NCBI RefSeq assembly: GCF_037893015.1
Contig: NC_133660.1
Location: 163,057,728 to 163,121,727 of the forward strand
DNA from: Macrotis lagotis
Taxonomy: Eukaryota; Chordata; Mammalia; Peramelemorphia; Peramelidae
DNA: 64,000 bases
Direction of reading: 5' to 3'
Made by a program: the position numbers and the translations under genes. Each line of letters begins with the position of its first letter. The stretch's first letter is position 1. Positions 47,520 through 64,000 of this stretch are shown here, one piece after another. The notes beneath the pieces were generated by a model, which saw only the letters and a program-made list of their open reading frames with translations, was not told the origin of the DNA and ran no database searches.

Positions 47520-48370
47520 TCCCAAAATTCTGTCATGGGACCCTTTTGCATCTCTTAAAAATTGAGAAGCCCAAAGAACTTTTGTTTAGATGTTTATTTT
47601 TCATGTCAGAAATGAAACTAATAAAATTTTAAAATATGTATTTATTCATTTAAAAATAATTCCATTACACACTAACAATGTTTTATGAATAACCATATTT
47701 TATTAACAAAATAAAATTAATGAGACAAGTGGCAATGTTTGAGATATTTTTGGAAAAATTTTTAACTTCTGGTTTAATAAAAGACAGCTGAGCAAATGAG
47801 TCAGCTGCTCCTAGAAAAACCTGTAAAAACTTCCATGAGCTGATGCAAAGCAAAATGTGTAGTGTATAAAGGAAATGTAATATTGTAAGATGAGCAGTTG
47901 TAAATGACCTAGCTATTCTCAGCAAATACTAGGACAACTCTGAAGGCCTTATGGAAAAAACAACAAACTATTCATCCCTAGAGGAAGAAGTGGTGTCTGA
48001 ATACAGATTGAAAACACTTTTTTACTTTCTTGGTTTTTCCTTTTTTTTGGGGGGGGGGAGAGTCCATTTTCTTCTACATGACTATTATAAACATGTATTA
48101 TATAATAAAATATACTATATATTCTATATATATAACTATACATATATAACCTATATAGAATTTTTTGCCTTTTCAATAAGGAGAAAGGGGAGGAAGAAAG
48201 AATTTGGAGCACAAAGTTTTAATAATGAACTTTAAAATTGTTTACATGTAAACGGGCAAAGATAAAATACTAAATAGAAGACAGCTAGATTCTCTGATAT
48301 CTTTTTTGCATTTAATCTGTTGTGATATATATTTAGTTGAAGTAAATGAAGAAAATCTGGTGCTATAGAG
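47520..48370. repeat. Old mammal-wide repeat split by an L1 insertion
   Basis: The left part has ccaaagaacttttgtttaga, aataaaattttaaaatatgt and aataaaagacagct. The right part resumes at 48273 with gacagctagattctc and gcatttaatctgttgtgata. I recognise this order from a repeat also seen in placental mammals but cannot name its family with confidence. Confidence 0.5.
47790..48272 (+). mobile_element. Old L1 3'-end fragment nested in another repeat
   Basis: Includes cttccatgagctgatgcaaa, atgacctagctattctcagc, tctgaaggccttatgg and a pyrimidine-rich tail region, all in the order of older marsupial L1 3' ends. Direct repeats aataaaagacagct (47776-47789) and aatagaagacagct (48273-48286) flank it. 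An AT-rich stretch follows at 48090-48150. Confidence 0.7.
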
Positions 48371-48379
48371 ATAACTTAT

Positions 48380-49175
48380 AAAAAGAAAATGGATACTTAT
48401 GCAAAAATATTCATACCAGCCGTATTTGTGGTGGCAAAGAATTGGAAATTGAGTGAATGTCCATCAATTAGGGAATGGCTGGACAAATTGTGGTATATGT
48501 AATGTTATGGAACACTTATTGTTCTATTAGAAACCAGGAGGGATGGGAATTCAGGGAAGCCTGGAAGGATTTGCATGAACTGATGCTGAGATGAGCAGAA
48601 CCAGAAAAACACTGTACACCTTAACAGCAACATGGGAGTGATGTTCAACCTTGATGGACTTACTCATTCCATCAGTGCAACAACCAGGACAGTTTTGGGG
48701 CTGTCTGCAGTGGAGAATACCATCTGTATCCAGAGAAAGAACCATGGAGTTTGAATAAAGATCAAAGATGGGGGCAGCTAGGTGGCACAGTGAATAGGGC
48801 ACCGGCCTTGGAATCAGGAGTACCTGGGTTCAAATCCGACCTCAGACACTTAATAATTACCTAGCCATGTGACCTTGGGCAAGTCACTTAACCCCATTGC
48901 CCTGAAAAATCTAAAATAAAAAATAAAAAAAAGATCAGACTATTACCTTTAATTTTTTTAAAAAAAATTTCTTATTATGTAATTTTGTTGTCTTATACTT
49001 TATTTTTCTTCCTTAAGGATATGATTTCTCTCTCATCACATTCAACTGAGATCAATATATACCATGGAAACAATGTAAAGACTAACAAAATGCCTTCTGT
49101 GGGGGTGTGGGGGGAAGGAAGCGAGATTAGGGGGAAATGTAAAATTTAAAATTAATTAAAACTTTAAAAAAGAAA
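48380..49175 (+). mobile_element. 5'-truncated L1, split by a SINE
   Basis: Coding remnants gtttgtggtggcaaagaatt, ggaatggctggacaaattgt, then gcatgaactgatgctgag, cagaaccagaaaaacactgt and gagaataccatctgtatcc. After the SINE the 3' UTR continues with ccttaaggatatgatttctc and the G-rich block to about 49175. Confidence 0.93.
48772..48933 (+). mobile_element. SINE inserted in the truncated L1
   Basis: gggggcagctaggtggcaca start and A-rich tail. The word aaagatca occurs on both sides, consistent with a short target duplication. Confidence 0.9.
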
Positions 49176-49248
49176 AAGGAGATGAGTATGTAACACTAAT
49201 TATTAGGAAAATAGTTTTTATCCCCCAGGATTCCAAAGATTACAATTT

Positions 49249-49575
49249 TGAGAAGTGAGGCTTTCTAGCCTGAAGAACTATTAGAGAGGAATGATCTTCT
49301 ACCTTCAATTATTTGAAAAGCTTTCAGGTTGAAGATTCTGCTTGTCCTTACTAGGAAGAATTAAGAACACGGGGTGAAGTGACAGATTTTAGCTAAATAG
49401 AAGGAAAAACTTTTACATTGTCCAAAAATGGAACAGGCTGGAACACTCCTCACTCTAATTTTGTTAGAAAATGCTTCCTGATCATTTCTTGTGTACACTA
49501 TAAAAGGAATTCATGTTCTAGTCTGGTTCAGACAAGATGACCTCCGAAGCTATTGCCAATTCTGAGATTTTATGC
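49249..49575 (-). mobile_element. CR1/L3 LINE fragment
   Basis: Plus view: tctagcctgaagaactatta, caattatttgaaaagctttc, aggaaaaacttttacattgt, aatggaacaggctggaac, gacctccgaagctattgcca. It lies just downstream of the KIT poly(A) site. Confidence 0.72.
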
Positions 49576-49723
49576 TTTTTCTGACTCCCCCAGTTACATA
49601 ATTACATAGGGTGTGTGGGCAACTTGGTAATTCTGGTCTTCCAATTCTTTGATTGTGTCCAATACACAAAAGTAAAAAAAAAAAAGAAAGACAACACAGT
49701 TTACTGACATATATTTACATATT

Positions 49724-49729
49724 TTTATT
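49724..49729 (-). terminator. KIT: KIT poly(A) signal AATAAA
   Basis: The sense strand reads AATAAA, followed within about 30 bases by a GT-rich then T-rich stretch (ctgtgttgtctttc and a T run), the classic arrangement of hexamer and downstream element. Its distance from the stop codon (2.37 kb) agrees with the long 3' UTR known for mammalian KIT. Cleavage should fall near 49695-49714. Confidence 0.8.
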
Positions 49730-49905
49730 AGAATTCTTCAAAACTGTCAACTGAGCAATGTAACCAAAACAAAAGAACAAAAACAAAAACACAGAACAAT
49801 ATACTTTAAACTTGCACCACTTACATATTTATACATACTGTATTTATATATATAAAAAAATATTTTTAAGGACTTAAGGATTCGGGAATATTCAAAAGAC
49901 ATTAT

Positions 49906-49913
49906 TGCTACAT
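49906..49913 (-). promoter_or_regulatory. miR-221/222 8-mer site, distal
   Basis: A second ATGTAGCA on the mRNA strand. The two bases before it (AG) extend pairing to miR-222 bases 9 and 10, so this copy suits miR-222 best, whereas the proximal copy suits miR-221. It lies about 180 bases before the poly(A) signal, a favourable position near the end of a long UTR. Confidence 0.75.
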
Positions 49914-49918
49914 CTCAA

Positions 49919-49926
49919 TATTTACA
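49919..49926 (-). promoter_or_regulatory. Pumilio recognition motif TGTAAATA
   Basis: The mRNA strand reads TGTAAATA, matching UGUANAUA bound by PUM1/PUM2. It sits five bases upstream of the distal miR-221/222 seed site in mRNA order. Another TGTAAATA occurs at 49712-49719, but it lies after the poly(A) signal and may be outside the mature mRNA. Confidence 0.55.
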
Positions 49927-50848
49927 TAAAACACCACAAAACAATTTTAAACATCCAGCCACTGCAAAGTAATTTTTGATTTAAAAATTAAAAAAAAATT
50001 ATAAAAATATAACCTTTCAAGGATATCTGAGACAAAACTTTCAGTGAAGTGCCCCTGACCTGAAGTACCTAGGATATCTACAATTAGCAACTGCTTTTTT
50101 TTTCTACCATAACTAATATAATAAAAGCTGATGCTATGGGAAGGAAGGTTCTGGTTATGAGAATAAGCTCCAGGGTAGCAATCCATCTGCATTAACAATC
50201 CCCCCTCCCCCACAAAGAAGTCTACAACTTTTAGAAAGGGCATAGGCAAATCCAGTGCAAATGATTATCTTCCTATCAGATTATCTGGCAGGAAGCAAAG
50301 TTGAAGGAATGGGGAATGGGGAAGGGAAGAAGGAATGTGAAGGAGATAAATTGGAATTCTTGCTTAAAACCTGTCCCATATTCCCTTAATAGTTATTTGA
50401 ACTTAGTGGCTATGAAATTTACTGGAATGTGGGTACAATAGCAAAATCCATTATCTGTGTGAGAAACAAAAAGGTAAAATTTAAATACAATTCTTACCAG
50501 TTCAGTGGGACCCAGAGGCTGGTATTGGAATGTTGAATTTATAACTAATAGAGAGCCTCAAGTGCAAGAGGGTTGTAAATAGGTACTTTAGATTCTCTTC
50601 TCTCCGTGCTTTGGGTAATAATCTACTGGGAACGGATGAAGCAAGAGAAACAAAGACAAGACTTTGGAGGGAAGCGGAGGATGCTCTATGGGCACCTGAG
50701 TAGCCTCTTGGACACAGGGCTGGTTCATCCTCAAAATAGATTATCTATACATACACACAAACACATACATACATCTTTATATATAATATATACTGGCCCA
50801 AGGTCCAGGGCATGCCTATAAAGGAGGCTGAATCTAAATTTGTTTTCC

Positions 50849-50856
50849 TGCTACAT
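50849..50856 (-). promoter_or_regulatory. miR-221/222 8-mer site, proximal
   Basis: The mRNA strand reads ATGTAGCA, the full 8-mer complement to the shared miR-221/222 seed. The preceding A extends pairing to miR-221 base 9. KIT is an established miR-221/222 target in human cells; that knowledge plus the perfect seed supports the call. Confidence 0.75.
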
Positions 50857-51261
50857 TAAAGATCCATATGAAATAGCTCGCTCTCTCATGCCCACGGATA
50901 TCATGCAATAGATATGTAGGTAGATATTGCAATTGAGGATTCGCAGGCTGTTTATGGGAAATCTGTACAGCAAGTCAACAGGTTTAAAAAGAGACTCCTA
51001 GGACTGTGCTTTCTTTCTTTATAAAAGACAACAACAACAACAAAAAAGATGTCATCTAACTGTCTGTGTGGCTTCTACTCTCATCAGAGAGCCCTGACCC
51101 TGGGGAGGCTCCACGGTTATGCAGGAAAGCAAAAGGGTGAAGTTCTTCCCATTAGACTCAAGCAATTTCTTTAGGAACCTAAGTGCTAGCTATGCACTGC
51201 CACTGCTGATCCACCTGGTCCACAACTTTGCCCAAGCCGTCACTATTAAAACAAGCCCAAG

Positions 51262-51434
51262 GGGCAGCTAGGTGGCCCAGTGGATAGAGCACCGCCTGAA
51301 GTCAGGAGGACCTGAGTTCAAATCCGGCCTCAAACACTTAATAGCTATCTAGCTGTGTGACCTTGGACAAGTCACTTACCCTATTGCCTTGTAGGAAAAA
51401 AACCCAAAACAAAAAAAAGTATATATTTCTCAAA
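51262..51434 (+). mobile_element. SINE inserted antisense in the KIT 3' UTR
   Basis: Starts ggggcagctaggtggcccag and ends in an A-rich tail. Imperfect direct repeats aaaacaagcccaagg (51248-51262) and aaaacaagctccaagg (51435-51450) flank it and mark the target-site duplication. It is plus strand, hence antisense to KIT, so the mRNA carries its complement. Confidence 0.9.
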
Positions 51435-52094
51435 AAAACAAGCTCCAAGGACAGGAGGGAAAGCTTAGGCAGTGGTTGGGATGCCCTTCTTCATGGTCCA
51501 TATGGGAAATTTGCAAGGCTTTTTTTCCCCTAGGGTTCAAGAACCTTCCTTATATGAAAAACCTAGTTTTCATAGAAGTGAGGAGGTATTTTGGAGAATT
51601 CCTCTAACACAGTATGCCTTCCCTCCTCTTCTTACAAGTTGCTTGGTTAGGATGTCTCTAAGGAGCACTGATGGGCAAGGGAAAAAAAAGGGCCAACACC
51701 AGGGCCTCTGCTCTTGTACCCTAACTGCAAATGTGATGAAAAAAAGGCCAAAAAGGGTCGATGATTTCTATTTATTATCTGACAAAGGAAAAAATAATCA
51801 AATAGCAACCAGATCGTTATATTTAATCTCCCTCTCCTGTAAGTCAGGCCCTGTATGGGTTTTTCTGAGCTAGCTCCCTACTGAGAATATGTACAACATC
51901 TGCCCCTGCATCGGGATGATGGCTACAGGAGTGGTGAGTGAAGTGGATTCCGGGGATGACAGCGTATTCACAAAGGACAGAATGACAGCCACGTATCCAC
52001 TGGGCTAGACTGGGTGGCAAGTAGATGAATAAAATAAAATTCATGGAAACCAAAAGAACTGGCCCATCTTCCTTTGGGCCCAACTCCTCCTGCT

Positions 52095-62688
<10,594 letters not shown>

Positions 62689-62814
62689 CTATAAGGGAGA
62701 AAGAGCAGAGTGGAATTGTAGTACAGAAACAATCATCAAATCTTTTCTTCCCCCATGGATTACTGCAAGTGACAACAGGATCTAAAGCTCATTCTGGCAG
62801 GACTGCTTCAATCA

Positions 62815-64000
62815 ATTCAACAAACATTTATTGCTGTGAGCAAAGCACTAAGCTAGGCGCTGGGAGACAAAGACAGACAGAAAGCAAAATCTCTTAAGAA
62901 GCTCACTATCTGACTGGAGAAAGCAATCACTAGGAACTAAGAAACACAGGAGACCCTGGCAGACACTGTTTGATTGTAAAGGAAAGGTATAGCTAGTGTT
63001 ATGAGACATAGTAGGTGAAATGGTGGGGGGAGAATGTCAGGGAAAAGAGAGAAGCATTGGAGATGGATCTTGGAAGAAAAGAATTTTAACTACATGAGAA
63101 ATGGAGAAGAGATGAATCTATCAGTATGGTAGGCAACTAGAATAAAGGCTGAGAGGACAGAGGGAAGAACAAAGATGGCAATATGGTAGCATCCTAGAAT
63201 ATATATAGAGGTAAGGTTGGAAAAAGTGTACCAGAGTTGGATGTTAGTGTCACAATTTGAGATAGGGAGGGAATGCTTTATCCAATAAATAATGAAGAAA
63301 TACTAAAGGTTTCTAAGAGAAAGGAATGATTAGAACATAGCATTAAAACCATTATCTTGTAAAAGCTATACTGGAATGCAAATATCCTAGAAGACAGAAG
63401 ACCAGATAAGAAGCTACTATAAGAGTTTAGGCAAGAAAAGCAAAGCTTGTGACACATAGAATAGCTTTGAGTGTAGACTCATATTTCAATCCATAGCTTT
63501 TTCAAAGGCAAAACTGAAAAAACTTGACCACTTACTTCCACATCAAAGGGAGAGGATGACATCCATGGTGAGAGTCTTGGTTAACAAAGGATAATTGATC
63601 TAGTAACCAGGATAGAGAAGTTAAGAAAAAGAGCAGGTTTGGAAGAGTTTACTTTGAAGTATGTGGACTTGTTGGCATAGGATACAGATGGAGGGGCAAA
63701 GATAGCCAGAGATAAGGAACTCAAGCTCAGTGAGGAGATAAGAGATTTGGAGTCACCATCAAAGAGGTGAACACTGAAGGGATGAGAGCAGAGGAGCACA
63801 CCAAAATGTTGAGAGAGTGGAGAAGAGGATGATCCCCACGTTCAAGGAATGAGAAGAGGATGAGAAGAAAGCAAGACCAGAAGGAAGTGCTTGAGAGGAA
63901 GAGGGAAATCATAAAAACAGTATTATAGATGCAGAAGTCAGTGGGAAAAGAAGCTGCATCGAGATATAGTAGGTGAACCAAAAGACATAGGATGAGGACA
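62815..64000 (+). repeat. Ancient interspersed repeat in KIT intron 9 (family not named)
   Basis: Begins aacaaacatttattgctgtg and agcaaagcactaagctaggc, continues through ggcaagaaaagc, and at the far end atgaggatgatccccacg. The same ordered landmarks occur in fragments at 3010, 14530, 29900, 40965 and 45640. It runs to the window edge and accounts for all visible intron 9 sequence beyond about 62815. Its class is not settled from sequence alone. Confidence 0.6.

Larger units (their letters stand above)
49705..52094 (-). other. KIT: KIT 3' untranslated region
   Basis: About 2.4 kb from the TGA to the inferred cleavage zone. The end is inferred from the AATAAA at 49724-49729 followed by a GT/T-rich stretch on the sense strand. 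The distal part is AT-rich, with runs such as tatttatatatat that on the mRNA are AU-rich elements, two perfect miR-221/222 seed sites and a Pumilio motif. A SINE with its own target-site duplication interrupts it at 51262-51434. Several ORFs readable here on the plus strand (for example 51472-51873) are chance. Stop and poly(A) signal are seen; the exact cleavage site is inferred. Confidence 0.85.

Noticed and set aside
49712..49719. Second TGTAAATA Pumilio motif
   Set aside because: It lies after the poly(A) hexamer and may be outside the mature mRNA, so it is not called as a site.
51472..51873. 133-codon plus-strand frame
   Set aside because: It lies antisense within the KIT 3' UTR, has no family features, and is best explained by chance.

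Overview
The window is mammalian nuclear DNA, almost certainly marsupial. It has intron-split vertebrate exons and no bacterial-style gene packing. It is dense in SINEs and L1 elements of marsupial type. The commonest SINE has a body running through a cacttaataattacctagct stretch, which I associate with Australian marsupials, perhaps dasyurids; that species guess is inference only.

The only gene I can support is KIT (stem-cell-factor receptor tyrosine kinase), on the minus strand. Twelve exons, equivalent to human exons 10 to 21, lie between 62688 and 52095 with canonical splice sites and an open frame throughout (460 complete codons plus the stop). They encode the transmembrane helix, juxtamembrane segment, split kinase domain with insert, and C-terminal tail. 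Exons 1 to 9 lie beyond the right edge. The 3' UTR runs from 52094 to about 49705. It carries a poly(A) signal, two perfect 8-mer miR-221/222 sites (one five bases from a Pumilio motif) and a SINE inserted antisense.

Bases 1 to about 49,700 are downstream of KIT, on the side where vertebrate genomes place KDR (synteny inference; KDR itself is not seen). I find no functional coding gene there. The region is layered repeats: about 20 copies of one SINE family (many with visible target-site duplications), older Mar1-type and MIR-type SINEs, a second SINE family, one nearly full-length but broken L1 (19810-26799, minus), several truncated L1s, CR1/L2/L3-type LINE remnants, a relic Tc1-like transposase (about 16530-17230, plus), microsatellites, a strong G-quadruplex candidate (29773-29865) and a unique block with a palindromic RUNX motif pair (about 28000-28560).

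KIT introns hold further low-complexity DNA: a six-copy minisatellite just upstream of the last-exon acceptor, and a 260-bp purine-only tract in intron 16. No operon, CRISPR, phage or novel multi-gene system is present. The points most worth a second look are regulatory and structural features of KIT and some nested transposon junctions.
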